A stretch of DNA of 64,000 bases, taken from NCBI RefSeq assembly GCF_000156375.1, contig NZ_DS996355.1, positions 191,325-255,324 on the forward strand, written 5' to 3'. Below the pieces are notes generated by a model. It searched no databases. It worked only from the letters and a program-made list of their open reading frames with translations, and was not told the origin of the DNA. Both the position numbers and the translations under genes were made by a program. Below, one piece after another: positions 35,131 to 43,922 of this stretch. This DNA is from Desulfovibrio piger ATCC 29098. Lineage in GTDB: Bacteria; Desulfobacterota; Desulfovibrionia; Desulfovibrionales; Desulfovibrionaceae. Within the stretch, counting starts at the first letter, position 1. Each line of letters begins with the position of its first letter.

Positions 35131-35812
35131 CAAGCAACTCCGGGATGCGGTCGTGCAGCTTTGGCGGCAGCAGGGCCTGCAGACAGCGCAGGCACGCCTG
35201 CCGGTCGCCCTGTTGCAGATGATCCTGCAGGGGCGACTGGGCCAGAGCGCGGAACAGGGCCGTATTGTGCCCTGTCTCGTCGTGCAAGGCAAGGACCATG
35301 GGACGCAACCGTCCCATCAGACGGACCATTTTCTGGCGGGCGTCCAGCCAGGTCGTCAGTTCGCCCTTCCAGCGTCGGGAAAGGGCCGGGCTGGCGCCGC
35401 CTGTGGAAAGGGCCAGCGCCATGCTGCCGGACCGGGCCACGGCGGGCACGATGAACGAGCCTTCCGCAGGGGCATCGATACAATTGCACAGGATATGGCG
35501 TTCGCGGCAAAGAAGGGCGATATGCCTGTTGACCACGGCGTTGCCCGTGGCGGCAAAGACCAGCTGGCGACCGTCCAGGTCCTCGTCACGGAAGGGCCGC
35601 TGCTCAAAACGGACGCAGGGCTGTTCCAGCAGTGGAAGCAGGTCTGCGGCAGGGGCTTCCATGTCCAGAGCCAGGATGGAAGCCGGTGCGCAATGCAGCA
35701 GCCCTTGCAGTTTGCGGCTGCCGACACCTCCCAGCCCGGCCACGAGACAGTGCATGCCGCTCAGGTCCAGAAAAAGGGGATAGAAATTTTTTTCAGGGGA
35801 TTCGTGAGGCAT
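35117..35812 (-). CDS. Precorrin-2 dehydrogenase / sirohydrochlorin ferrochelatase (CysG N-terminal type)
   Basis: NAD-dependent oxidation of precorrin-2 to sirohydrochlorin, with possible iron insertion to sirohaem; 231 residues, the stand-alone Met8p/SirC type without the SAM methyltransferase. The Rossmann motif HCLVAGLGGVGSRKLQGLL lies near residues 20-38, followed by LVFAATGNAVVNRHI and the ALSTGGASPALSRRWKGEL motif typical of sirohaem synthases. Sirohaem is the cofactor of dissimilatory sulfite reductase and the haem precursor in this group. The ATG at 35812 was chosen over an extension to 35866. Confidence 0.88.
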   Translation of the reverse strand: MPHESPEKNFYPLFLDLSGMHCLVAGLGGVGSRKLQGLLHCAPASILALDMEAPAADLLPLLEQPCVRFEQRPFRDEDLDGRQLVFAATGNAVVNRHIALLCRERHILCNCIDAPAEGSFIVPAVARSGSMALALSTGGASPALSRRWKGELTTWLDARQKMVRLMGRLRPMVLALHDETGHNTALFRALAQSPLQDHLQQGDRQACLRCLQALLPPKLHDRIPELLDVIA

Positions 35813-35842
35813 GGGCAACTTCCCGGTAGCGGCCCGGACGCA

Positions 35843-35888
35843 CGACAGCCAGCATGCCTCCCTCAAAAAGGCGGCACACTGGCTGTCG
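35843..35888 (-). terminator. Hairpin between membrane protein and sirohaem genes
   Basis: CGACAGCCAG and CTGGCTGTCG arms 26 bp apart, with an inner TGCC/GGCA pairing. No U-run follows, so it is probably a processing or stabilising element between the two genes. Confidence 0.35.
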
Positions 35889-35894
35889 CATCGG

Positions 35895-36854
35895 CTAGAG
35901 CCGGATCAGTTCCATAAAATAGGGCAGAGTGAAGCCCATGGACAGCAGCAGCCCGATCACAAGGGCAGGCTTCTGGCGCAGCGGCGTGGCACTGCGGGCG
36001 ACCAGGGTCCAGAGCAGGGCAGGCAAAAGCCAGAGCAGCACACGCAGGCTCTGGAAAATGGCATCCTGCTGCATGAACACGCCGGTGGTCTGCCAGGTCT
36101 GCCAGATCTCCAGCCCGCTGGAGGCCACCAGCAGCAGCCAGAGCAGGACCCAGGCGTTGCGGGCCCAGCGCGTGCACCAGGGGACCATGGTATTGTAGTA
36201 GTCCCGGCCAAAATCATCGGCCTTGCGGCGCAGGAGCAGCCACACGGCGCCAAAGGCACCGGCAAGGGCAAAGATCAGGGGCAGGGTGTAGCACAGGGCG
36301 CTCAGGTAGGCCTGACCGAACTGGGGCGTGAACAGCTGCGGGATGGTGATGCTGCTGGCCTCGGGCAGGGAAAGGGCATTGTACAGGCGGGTGACGGCCA
36401 TGACGCCCACACAGGTCATCAGGCCCTGCAGGAAAGCGATGACGCCCAGGATGATGTGCAGCACAGGGTAATTGGTCAGGAATTTCCAGAGCATGAAGTA
36501 GCAGCAGGAAACGATGACCGAAAAACCGAACATCATCCAGGTGGCTTCACTGAGCAGGACGATGATGCTGTAGGAATCGAAGCCGTCCAGCGCCAGGATG
36601 AGCCACAGGCGGCCCCCCAGCAGCATGAGCCAGCCCAGCATCATGCTCAGGCAGGCCAGTTGCCGCGCACATTTGTTGTAAGCGGAACGCTTGCGCCGCA
36701 GGGCTACGATCTCGCCGCAGATGGCGATGCAGGTAAGGCCGAAATAGGCATAGAGCAGGGCAAAGGGTACGATGATGCTCCCCATGTCCAGCCCTGTCTG
36801 CAGCAGCGGATTGTCAGCGATGAAGGCGCGTACGCTCTCTAAAAAGTTCCCCAT
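35895..36854 (-). CDS. Polytopic membrane protein of unknown function
   Basis: 319 residues with eight or nine hydrophobic segments; I do not recognise the family. The N-terminal FLESVRAFIADNPLLQTGLD is cytosolic or amphipathic. Membrane helices then run to the C-terminus, broken by a basic loop (ALRRKRSAYNKCARQ near residue 52) and a hydrophilic stretch near 215-235. A single histidine lies in a helix (YPVLHIILG). It has no obvious transporter signature. As first gene of the sirohaem-hemX-hemA operon it may serve cofactor transport or a respiratory complex, but this is inference. A good GGAGGA precedes the ATG. Confidence 0.78.
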   Translation of the reverse strand: MGNFLESVRAFIADNPLLQTGLDMGSIIVPFALLYAYFGLTCIAICGEIVALRRKRSAYNKCARQLACLSMMLGWLMLLGGRLWLILALDGFDSYSIIVLLSEATWMMFGFSVIVSCCYFMLWKFLTNYPVLHIILGVIAFLQGLMTCVGVMAVTRLYNALSLPEASSITIPQLFTPQFGQAYLSALCYTLPLIFALAGAFGAVWLLLRRKADDFGRDYYNTMVPWCTRWARNAWVLLWLLLVASSGLEIWQTWQTTGVFMQQDAIFQSLRVLLWLLPALLWTLVARSATPLRQKPALVIGLLLSMGFTLPYFMELIRL

Positions 36855-36997
36855 TGTTCCTCCAAAGATTCACCGGATCCCGGTTCTCCGGCAGGGAGAC
36901 GCCGAGTTCGTGTTGGTTGTGCCTCAAAAATGGCCGTGCTGCAAGCAGCGCTTGCATTGCCGGAGCGCATCGGGCAGAAAAAAGACAGGAGTCTCCC

Positions 36998-38023
36998 ATG
37001 AAAGCACATGCCCTCAGTCTGTCCTTGTTGCTTGCGGTCCTGCCTGCCCTGTCGCATCCCGTGGCCATTCCGGCCGCAGACGCGCAGCGATCGCAGAAAA
37101 GCTGGCAGCTGCCGTGGTCTGATGGCGGCGGGCCCGTGCACGCCTACCGCGGCCCCGTGCGGGAGGAGTACCTGCAGTGTGACCAGGGGCAATGCCCCCT
37201 GCCTGCCCACGAAGGAGGCGCCCCAGCCAGCGGTCCGTCCGAAGGCCTGTCGCCCGAGGTGGAGCCTGCGGCACCCACGCGACAGGATGCCCCTGTGGCG
37301 CAGGGCAAGGCTGGGGAAAAGGCGGATCTGCCTGTCGCAAAAGGGCAGGAGATACATTCGGAGCAAGAGATCCCGTCCCGGGAAAAACGTCCGTCCTCCA
37401 CCGCCGCGACCGCCAGTCCTGCTGCCGGGAAGGGCATGACGGCCCCGTCACAGGAGGTTCCCTCCGCACAGGCACCCTCCGGGGATCCCAAAAAGAAACA
37501 GTCCGCCGCCGCTTCCAGACCGGCGGCAAATAAGGCGTCCGGCCCTTCCTCGGCGCAACAGCTTGACGGGGCGGCTCAAGGCGTAGCTCCTGCTCCCGGC
37601 GCAGATAGCTCGTCCGATGGCGCGACAGCGGACACCTCTGTGCCCGTCACCGATGAAAAAGCCGCCTATCAGGCGGGGCTGGATCTTATATTGTCGGGGC
37701 GTCTGGATGAGGGCATGGCCCGGATGCAGGCCTTGCTGGATCAGCATCCTTCCGGAGCGTATGCGGCCAATGCCGAATATTGGCTGGGTGAGGCCCTGTC
37801 CAGCCAGGGCCGGAACGAAGAGGCCCTGAAACACTTCCGTAATGTGGAGGCCCGCTATCCCAAGCATCATAAGAATGCCGATGCCCTGCTGCGTACCGGG
37901 ATGATTTTGAGGCAGCAGGGAGATGCGGCAGGCGCCGGCAAGGCTTTCCGGCAGGTGGTGCAACGCTTCCCCGCGTCCGCAGCGGCCGCTATCATCCGCA
38001 AAAAAGGACTCGTGCAGCCATGA
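36998..38023 (+). CDS. cpoB: Periplasmic TPR protein, CpoB/YbgF type
   Basis: 341 residues: signal peptide (1-24 or so), a 190-residue low-complexity Ala/Pro/Ser/Lys-rich middle region, and a C-terminal TPR domain (about 220-335). The TPR repeats include YQAGLDLILSGRLDEGMARM and AEYWLGEALSSQGRNEEALKHF, the hallmark of CpoB. In other bacteria CpoB links outer-membrane constriction by Tol-Pal to septal peptidoglycan synthesis. No tol or pal genes lie in the window. The N-terminal coiled coil of enterobacterial CpoB is replaced by the disordered region. The last bases overlap dprA as ATGA. Confidence 0.82.
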   Translation: MKAHALSLSLLLAVLPALSHPVAIPAADAQRSQKSWQLPWSDGGGPVHAYRGPVREEYLQCDQGQCPLPAHEGGAPASGPSEGLSPEVEPAAPTRQDAPVAQGKAGEKADLPVAKGQEIHSEQEIPSREKRPSSTAATASPAAGKGMTAPSQEVPSAQAPSGDPKKKQSAAASRPAANKASGPSSAQQLDGAAQGVAPAPGADSSSDGATADTSVPVTDEKAAYQAGLDLILSGRLDEGMARMQALLDQHPSGAYAANAEYWLGEALSSQGRNEEALKHFRNVEARYPKHHKNADALLRTGMILRQQGDAAGAGKAFRQVVQRFPASAAAAIIRKKGLVQP

Positions 38024-39318
38024 CGGATACCGAAGCGCCCCTGTCCGTCCGCTGGGGCGATATGGATGACCGTGCCCGTCGCGAATACTGGGCCGGTCTT
38101 GCCCTGCGCCATTGCCGCGGTCTGGGGGCCCGCTCGTGCTGCCGCCTGCTCCGCCATTTCGGCTCGGCCTTCGCCGCGCTGGAAGGCCGGGAAAGATGGG
38201 CCGATGCCGGAGTGGACCGGGGCAAGGCCGCCGAGATCTCCACGGGGTCGTGGCGGGTCACGGCCCGGACGGAGTGGGATGCCGTCCGTGATCTGGACGC
38301 TGTCATCGTCCAGTGGCATGAGGCGGCTTATCCGGCCCTGCTGCGTACACTGCCAGACGCCCCGGTCCTGCTGTACTGCATGGGGGATCTTTCCTTGCTG
38401 GCCAATCCGGCCGTGGCCGTCATCGGCTCGCGCAAGGCGACGCCCCGGGGACAGGCCCTGGCCGGGCATATGGCGGGGGCCTTCGCTTCCTGGGGCATCA
38501 CGGTGGTCTCGGGCATGGCCTGGGGCATCGACAAGGCGGCGCATGAGGCCGCGCTGGACAGGACAGGCAGCAGCATCGCCGTGCTGGGGACGGGCATAGA
38601 TGTCCCGTATCCCCGGGCCAACATCCGGCTGTATGACAGGATGGCGGCAAAGGGACTGCTGGTCTCCGAATTTGCTCCCGGCATACCGGCCCTGCGGGAG
38701 AATTTCCCCATCCGCAACCGCATCATCAGCGGTCTTTCCCTGGGGGTGATCGTGGTGGAGGCCGCCAGCCGCTCCGGGACCCTCATCACTTCGCGTCTGG
38801 CGCTGGAGCAGGGGCGGGAAGTCTATGCCGTACCGGGAGCGGCCCTGTCCGGCCAGAGCCTGGGCTGCCAGGAACTTGTCCGGCAGGGAGCCAAGCCGGT
38901 GTTCGCGCCGGAGGATGTGCTGGAAGACCTTGCCGGGCCATTGCGCGATTTTGGCGTGCAGGCCGAACATCTGACACGGGAAGCCGCGGAGCGCCGTCGC
39001 CGGGCCGAAGCCGAAGGCACGGGCCTGTCCCGCACTCTTTTTGCCTGTATGCCGCCGGAAACGGATGCGCCAGCGCGAAAGGTCGATCCCGGCGACGGGG
39101 AAGGGGCTCCGGCACAAGGGACGGACGGGGAGACGGATACCGCTGCCCCGGCACAGGACAATATCGTCCCGTTGTTACGGGAGCAGGGCCCTTTGCACGT
39201 GGATGCCCTGGGGGCCGCTCTGGGACGCAGCCCTGCCGAGCTGGCGCCGGTGCTGCTGGGACTGGAGATAATGGGCCGCATCCGGCGCTTGCCGGGCGCG
39301 CGTTACGAGGCCGTATAG
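38020..39318 (+). CDS. dprA: DNA-processing protein DprA
   Basis: Loads RecA onto incoming single-stranded DNA during natural transformation; 432 residues. The Rossmann-like DprA core has AVIGSRKATPRGQAL, VVSGMAWGIDKAAHEAAL, PIRNRIISGLS and SRSGTLITSRLALEQGREVYAVPG, all diagnostic. A helix-hairpin-helix-like N-terminal domain (25-90) precedes it. The C-terminal winged helix (about 375-432) follows a 60-residue Pro/Ala/Glu linker. Translation is coupled to cpoB. A Xer recombinase follows directly. Confidence 0.94.
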   Translation: MTDTEAPLSVRWGDMDDRARREYWAGLALRHCRGLGARSCCRLLRHFGSAFAALEGRERWADAGVDRGKAAEISTGSWRVTARTEWDAVRDLDAVIVQWHEAAYPALLRTLPDAPVLLYCMGDLSLLANPAVAVIGSRKATPRGQALAGHMAGAFASWGITVVSGMAWGIDKAAHEAALDRTGSSIAVLGTGIDVPYPRANIRLYDRMAAKGLLVSEFAPGIPALRENFPIRNRIISGLSLGVIVVEAASRSGTLITSRLALEQGREVYAVPGAALSGQSLGCQELVRQGAKPVFAPEDVLEDLAGPLRDFGVQAEHLTREAAERRRRAEAEGTGLSRTLFACMPPETDAPARKVDPGDGEGAPAQGTDGETDTAAPAQDNIVPLLREQGPLHVDALGAALGRSPAELAPVLLGLEIMGRIRRLPGARYEAV

Positions 39319-40302
39319 ATGGGACGACATATCGAAAAGGACACGATGGAAGAGGAGCTCGATCCCCGCACCACCCTGGAGATAGAATCTTTCCTGGCCT
39401 GGCTGGACGTGCAGCGGGGCCTTTCGCCCACGACGCAGATCGCCTATGGGACGGACCTGCGCCAGCTGGCCCTTTTCCTTGCGCAGCGTGGTGCCAGTCT
39501 TGCCCGTCCTGCCGAGGTGAGCAAAAAGCATATCCAGGCCTGGCTGGCCCGTCTGTACGCGCTGGGAGAAGCCAAAAGCACCATGGCCCGCAAGCTCGCG
39601 GCGGCGCGGACGTTCTTCCGCTATCAGCAGCGCATGGGGCGCACGGAAAACAATGTGGCGGCCCAGGTACGCAACCCCAAGCAGGAGCAGCGCCATCCCC
39701 GCGTCCTTAATGTGGATCAGGCTTTTGCCGTGCTGGATACCCCTGATGCCCTGGCCGGGACAGGTTCTCCCCGTATCCCTCCTGCCACCGGTGATGCCCT
39801 GGCGGCCCGGGACCACGCCCTGGCGGAACTGTTGTACGGCTCCGGCCTGCGCATCTCCGAAGCCCTGGGGCTCGACGTGACGGATCTGCGGCTGGACGAG
39901 AGCGTCGTCCGCGTCTTCGGCAAAGGGGCCCGCGAGCGCATGTCGCCGTTGTCGGACACGTCCGTGACGGCGTTGCGGGCCTGGCTCGAGCAGCGGGGCA
40001 CGCTGGCACCGGAAGGAGAGAAAGCCCTGTTCGTAGGGGCACGGGGCGGTCGTCTCGATCGCCGTGAAGCCATGCGCCGCATAGAAAGGCTGTGCCGTAA
40101 CGCAGGGGTGGAGCCCGTCTCGCCCCACGCCCTGCGGCATTCGTTCGCGACCCATCTGCTGGATGCCGGTGCCGACCTGCGCAGCGTACAGGAGCTGCTG
40201 GGGCACCAGCGCCTGACCACGACACAGCGCTATACGCGGGTCAGTCTGGAGCGGCTGATGCACCTGTATGATGAAGCGCATCCGAGGGCACAGAAAAAAT
40301 AA
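39319..40302 (+). CDS. xerC: Tyrosine recombinase of the XerC/XerD family
   Basis: Site-specific recombinase resolving chromosome dimers at dif; 327 residues. The SAM-like N-terminal domain spans about 20-115. The catalytic residues are complete: Arg in SGLRISEALGL, Lys in VFGKGARER, His-x-x-Arg in HALRHSFATHLL, His in LLGHQRLTT and the nucleophile Tyr in QRYTRVS. It carries a roughly 15-residue insertion (DALAGTGSPRIPPATGD) before the first arginine box. XerC versus XerD cannot be settled by eye; chromosomal context with dprA favours XerC. An ATG at 39346 with AAAAGG is an alternative start. Confidence 0.9.
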   Translation: MGRHIEKDTMEEELDPRTTLEIESFLAWLDVQRGLSPTTQIAYGTDLRQLALFLAQRGASLARPAEVSKKHIQAWLARLYALGEAKSTMARKLAAARTFFRYQQRMGRTENNVAAQVRNPKQEQRHPRVLNVDQAFAVLDTPDALAGTGSPRIPPATGDALAARDHALAELLYGSGLRISEALGLDVTDLRLDESVVRVFGKGARERMSPLSDTSVTALRAWLEQRGTLAPEGEKALFVGARGGRLDRREAMRRIERLCRNAGVEPVSPHALRHSFATHLLDAGADLRSVQELLGHQRLTTTQRYTRVSLERLMHLYDEAHPRAQKK

Positions 40303-40403
40303 AAAAATCACAAGTTCGTCATAAAAGTGAAAAATAGATAAAAAATCAATGAGATAAATTTTGTTTTGCGGTAAAACGGGTCAGGTTTTTTTTTATGGGG
40401 GGC

Positions 40404-40432
40404 TTGGCAAGCCCCAGGTCTTGTGCTAAAGG
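40404..40432 (+). promoter_or_regulatory. Promoter for ppaC
   Basis: TTGGCA at 40404-40409 and TAAAGG at 40427-40432 are 17 bp apart, with an extended -10 TG at 40424-40425. It lies in an AT-rich patch. The -35 lies in a short palindrome (GGGGCTTGGCAAGCCCC at 40400-40416), a possible operator. Confidence 0.5.
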
Positions 40433-40496
40433 TAACAAGCGTAAGGCAACTTACACACGTAACTGTGCAACGAAATTCCCAAAGAGGAGATATACC

Positions 40497-41414
40497 ATGG
40501 CTGCACTCGTTCTTGGTCACATGAACCCCGATACCGACAGCATCATTTCCGCCATCGCCGCTGCTGACCTGTACAGCAAGCGTGGCTTTGAAGTCACCCC
40601 CGCCGCCCAGGGTGCTCCTACCCCTGAGACCGAATTCGTGCTGAAGAAGTTCGGCCTGACCGCTCCTCAGGTTGTGGAAGATGTGGCCGGTAAGGACCTG
40701 TACCTGGTTGACTACTCTGACCTGGCCCAGGCCCCCAAAGGCATGGACTCCGCCACCGTGCTGGGTATCGTTGACCACCACAAGCTGGGCGATGTGACCA
40801 CCTCCAGCCCGCTGGAAGCCTGGATCTGGCCCGTGGGCTGCACCGGCACCGTGCTGAAAAACATGTACGACTTCTACGGCGTGGAACTGCCCAAAGCCAT
40901 CGCCGGTGGCCTGCTGTGCGCCATCCTGTCCGACACCGTGATGTTCAAGTCCCCCACCTGTACCGAAGCTGACAAGAAGGCCGTGGAAGCCCTGGCCAAG
41001 GTCGCCGGCGTGGAAGACGTCATGGCCCTCGGTATGGAAATGTTCACCGTGAAGAGCGCTGTTGACGGCGCCTCCATGTCCGACCTGGTCTTCCGTGACT
41101 ACAAGGACTTCGACATGAACGGCAACAAGGTCGGTATCGGCCAGCTGGAAGTCGTCGACCTGTCCATCCTCGACAAGGTGAAAGACGGCCTGAAAGCCGA
41201 AATCGCCAAGGTCAAGGGCGAAGGCCGCCACAGCGTGTTCCTGCTGCTGACCGACATCATGAAGGAAGGCTCTGAAATGCTGATCGTCTCCGATGATCCC
41301 GCCGTGGTCGAAAAGGCCTTTGGCGTGAAGCCCGACGGCGACAGCGTGTGGCTGCCCGGCGTGATGAGCCGCAAAAAGCAGGTCGTGCCCAACTTTGAAA
41401 AGGCCTTCAAGTAA
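40497..41414 (+). CDS. ppaC: Manganese-dependent inorganic pyrophosphatase
   Basis: Family II (DHH) pyrophosphatase, 305 residues. It removes pyrophosphate, which sulfate reducers produce in large amounts when activating sulfate to APS. The metal-binding motifs are GHMNPDTDS near residue 7, a DYSD near 75 and the DHHKLGD (DHH) motif near 96. The C-terminal DHHA2 domain ends with GVMSRKKQVVP, the SRKKQ substrate-binding signature. It lacks the CBS/DRTGG regulatory insert, so it is likely to be constitutively active. The codon usage and a strong AGAGGAGA suggest high expression. Confidence 0.96.
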   Translation: MAALVLGHMNPDTDSIISAIAAADLYSKRGFEVTPAAQGAPTPETEFVLKKFGLTAPQVVEDVAGKDLYLVDYSDLAQAPKGMDSATVLGIVDHHKLGDVTTSSPLEAWIWPVGCTGTVLKNMYDFYGVELPKAIAGGLLCAILSDTVMFKSPTCTEADKKAVEALAKVAGVEDVMALGMEMFTVKSAVDGASMSDLVFRDYKDFDMNGNKVGIGQLEVVDLSILDKVKDGLKAEIAKVKGEGRHSVFLLLTDIMKEGSEMLIVSDDPAVVEKAFGVKPDGDSVWLPGVMSRKKQVVPNFEKAFK

Positions 41415-41436
41415 GGTTTTTGCTCAAAGCTGATAT

Positions 41437-41466
41437 GGGGCCGCTCCTTCGGGGGCGGCCCTTTTT
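41437..41466 (+). terminator. Rho-independent terminator after ppaC
   Basis: GGGGCCGC and GCGGCCC arms around CTCCTTCGGGG, followed by five T residues. Confidence 0.85.
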
Positions 41467-41940
41467 GTTTGGAAAAACGCCGTTACCATGTGTGCCAGAA
41501 CAGCAGAGCCAGTTCGAGAGGGGCGTTAAAATGCCGGATCAGGATGTCCCCTGCAGGGTGCCGGAATCGCTTGGAAGCATACACCGGCTTGAGGTGCGGG
41601 CTGCCGGGACTATCGTCACTGGGCCAAGATGGAACGATCCTGATTTGGTAAAGCATGGATCCGTTGCCGCACGACAGGGCAGCACGACGACGCAGCTTTG
41701 AAGCGAAGAAGCCTTTTCAAAGTCAGGTCCGGTATGGGGCGATGCCAGGCCATAGAGAAAACTGCGGAAAAGATTCACAGGGAAGCGTTGCTAGGGCATA
41801 TCCGTTCCATCCCCACCTTTTTGTCCAGAACTAGGTAAAGTATTCCCGGGCAGTGAAAGTCCGGTGAAAGATTTGCCAGTGCCGTTACCGGTGCAGGTCC
41901 AGTACCATCGCCTGCCGGAGCTAACCAACGGCCAGCTAAA
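41467..41940. other. About 470 bp without a supported gene
   Basis: Frames on both strands are short, lack ribosome-binding sites and give no recognisable protein. The base composition is less GC-biased than in neighbouring genes. It could be a decayed gene or mobile fragment, but I see no inverted repeats, target duplications or conserved motif. Confidence 0.4.
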
Positions 41941-41983
41941 TAACAAAAGCGGCCTGCCCCAGAAGGACAGACCGCTTTTGTTG
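41941..41983. terminator. Bidirectional terminator for the TRAP/flavodoxin operon
   Basis: AACAAAAGCGG-CTG-CC and its complement form an 18-bp imperfect stem with AAAA and TTTT edges on both sides. It lies 79 bp beyond the flavodoxin stop (minus strand). Confidence 0.75.
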
Positions 41984-42061
41984 CTATTTGCGGCACAGGG
42001 AACGGGATGAAGGGCAGAGAGCTCTTTTATTCCCGGCGCCTGTGTCGCGCTCCGGTACAGG

Positions 42062-42565
42062 CTATTTATTGGGGAACAGCTCCCGGGCCTTTTCCGCGAA
42101 GCGGCGGCCGAAGATCTCGAAATCGGCCTTGCATTCTTCATAATGGTTGCCCACGGCATCCAGAGCCACAGGCCCCAGATGGATGTAGGGCTTGCCGTGG
42201 GCAGCGCCGCCGGAATAGACCAGCATGCCCTTGACCAGCATGTGGGGCAGCAGGGTCATGATGGCCACATCGGCTCCGCCCTGGGCGTAGTGGGCGGTGG
42301 CGAAGACCCCGCCCAGCTTGCCGGCTAGCTTGATGCCGCGGGAACCTTCATCGAACCACTGCTTCATCTGCCAGCAGGTATTGGCCAGGTAGGTGGGCGT
42401 CCCGAAAATGACACCGGCGCACTGGTCGATATAGTCGGCATCCATGGCTTCTTCCACGGAGAAGAAGCGGGTCTCGCCACCTTCGGCGGCCAGACCGCGG
42501 GCGATGACTTCGGCCATCTCACGGGTATGGCCGGTCTTGCTGTAATAGATGATGGCAAATTTCAT
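42062..42565 (-). CDS. Flavodoxin-like NAD(P)H:quinone reductase (WrbA-like)
   Basis: Cytoplasmic flavodoxin-fold protein, 167 residues. The FMN-phosphate loop is YYSKTGHTREMAEVIARG at residues 7-24, followed by GVIFGTPTYLANTCWQMKQWFD (isoalloxazine-stacking loop) and FATAHYAQGGADVAIMTLLP, which resembles WrbA. It would reduce quinones with NAD(P)H or carry electrons. It lies 46 bp after dctM on the same strand, so it is the last gene of the TRAP operon, perhaps acting on the imported compound. The ATG follows AAGGAGAT. Confidence 0.83.
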   Translation of the reverse strand: MKFAIIYYSKTGHTREMAEVIARGLAAEGGETRFFSVEEAMDADYIDQCAGVIFGTPTYLANTCWQMKQWFDEGSRGIKLAGKLGGVFATAHYAQGGADVAIMTLLPHMLVKGMLVYSGGAAHGKPYIHLGPVALDAVGNHYEECKADFEIFGRRFAEKARELFPNK

Positions 42566-42611
42566 GTTCTGGATCTCCTTCAGGAGGCAGCCGCAAGGGC
42601 TGCCTGCCGGT

Positions 42612-43913
42612 TTACATCTGTCCCAGCATGCGCGGCACAAAGGTCGAAAGATCGGGGAAGATGATGATGACCACCAGGGCCAGCAGGGAGGCAAAGATCA
42701 GCGGCAGGGCCGCCTTGCTGATGCGTTCCATGCTGATGCCGCTGATGTTGGCGCCTACATACAGGTTCACGGCCACGGGCGGCGTCACCTGTCCCACAGC
42801 CAGGTTGACCGTCATCATGATGCCGAACCAGACGGGATCCCAGTTGAAGTGGGCCATGATGGGCAGCATGAACGGCAGGAAAACGTAATAGATGGAAATG
42901 GCGTCCAGCAGCATCCCCGCCAGCAGCAGGATGATGTTGATCATCAGCAGGACGATCCACTGGTTGTCCGAAACAGCCAGAAGCACGGCGGAGCCTTTTT
43001 CCACCAGGCCCACAGTGGAGGCCACCCAGGAGAAGAGGCCCGCACAGGTCACCACCAGCATGACCACGGCCGTGGCCCGGATGCTGGCCGCGAAGATCTC
43101 GACCAGGATGCTGATGCTGTTGATGGTGCGGTAGATGAACACCCCCACGAACAGACCGTAAAACACGGCCACGGCGGCAGCTTCCGTGGGAGTGAACACG
43201 CCGCCGTAGATGCCGCCCAGGATGACCACAGGCGTCATGACCCCCCAGAAGGCTTCCTTCAGGGCGGTGCCCACGCTCTTGCCGCTGGCCTGTCCCCTGT
43301 AGCCCCGTTTACGGGAGATGATGAGCACGGCCGCCATGATGAACAGGGCCACCACGATGCCCGGCACGAAACCGGCAGCGAACAGGGCAGGTACGGAGAC
43401 ATCGGCCACGCTGCCGTACACGATGAAGGCGATGCTGGGCGGGATGACGATGGCAAGGCCCGAAGTGACGGAGACGGTGGCCGCGGCAAAGGCCTTGTCA
43501 TAGCCTGCCTTGGCCATGCCCGGGATCAGGATCAGGCCCAGGGCCGCCACGGTGGCAGGGCCCGATCCGCTGACGGCACCCCAAAAGGTGGCCACCGCCA
43601 CGGTGGCCAGCGCCAGGCCGCCGGTCATGGAGCCTACCAGGGCTTCCATCAGGGCCACGATACGCGCGGCGATGCCGGAACGCTCCATGATATAGCCGGC
43701 CAGGATGAAGAAGGGGATGGCCAGCAGGGGAAATTTGGCTATCCCCGCAAAAAAGTTGTAGGAAAGCATACTGAAGCCCAGGTCCCACTGCCAGACGACG
43801 ACCAGGGCGGAAAAGCCCAGGGCCAGCGCGATGGGCACACGCAGGATCAGCGGGATGGCGAACAGGACCAGCAGCCAGAAAGCCGGATCGTGCAGCAAGG
43901 ATGTGGTTTCCAC
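42612..43913 (-). CDS. dctM: TRAP transporter large permease (DctM)
   Basis: Na+-driven secondary transporter subunit of the tripartite family; 433 residues, 12-13 membrane segments. Conserved features include AIPFFILAGYIMERSGIA near 66-83, GAVSGSGPATVAALG near 110, the TSGLAIVIPPSIAFIVYGSVADVSV loop, and VTPPVAVNLYVGANISG near the C-terminus. It forms the channel half with DctQ, from which it is separated by 9 bp. Together with DctP it imports a carboxylate, sulfonate or similar organic anion; the substrate cannot be read from sequence. Confidence 0.95.
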   Translation of the reverse strand: METTSLLHDPAFWLLVLFAIPLILRVPIALALGFSALVVVWQWDLGFSMLSYNFFAGIAKFPLLAIPFFILAGYIMERSGIAARIVALMEALVGSMTGGLALATVAVATFWGAVSGSGPATVAALGLILIPGMAKAGYDKAFAAATVSVTSGLAIVIPPSIAFIVYGSVADVSVPALFAAGFVPGIVVALFIMAAVLIISRKRGYRGQASGKSVGTALKEAFWGVMTPVVILGGIYGGVFTPTEAAAVAVFYGLFVGVFIYRTINSISILVEIFAASIRATAVVMLVVTCAGLFSWVASTVGLVEKGSAVLLAVSDNQWIVLLMINIILLLAGMLLDAISIYYVFLPFMLPIMAHFNWDPVWFGIMMTVNLAVGQVTPPVAVNLYVGANISGISMERISKAALPLIFASLLALVVIIIFPDLSTFVPRMLGQM

Positions 43914-43922
43914 ACGGGCCTC

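Noticed and set aside
40400..40416. GGGGCTTGGCAAGCCCC hairpin as a terminator after xerC
   Set aside because: The T-run precedes the stem on the plus strand and becomes an A-run on the minus strand; it overlaps the ppaC promoter instead.
41820..41940. Possible cobalamin-type riboswitch fragment (GTGAAAGTCCGGTGAAAG, GCCAGTGCC)
   Set aside because: The pieces resemble B12-box words but are out of order, and no cobalamin gene follows on the same strand.
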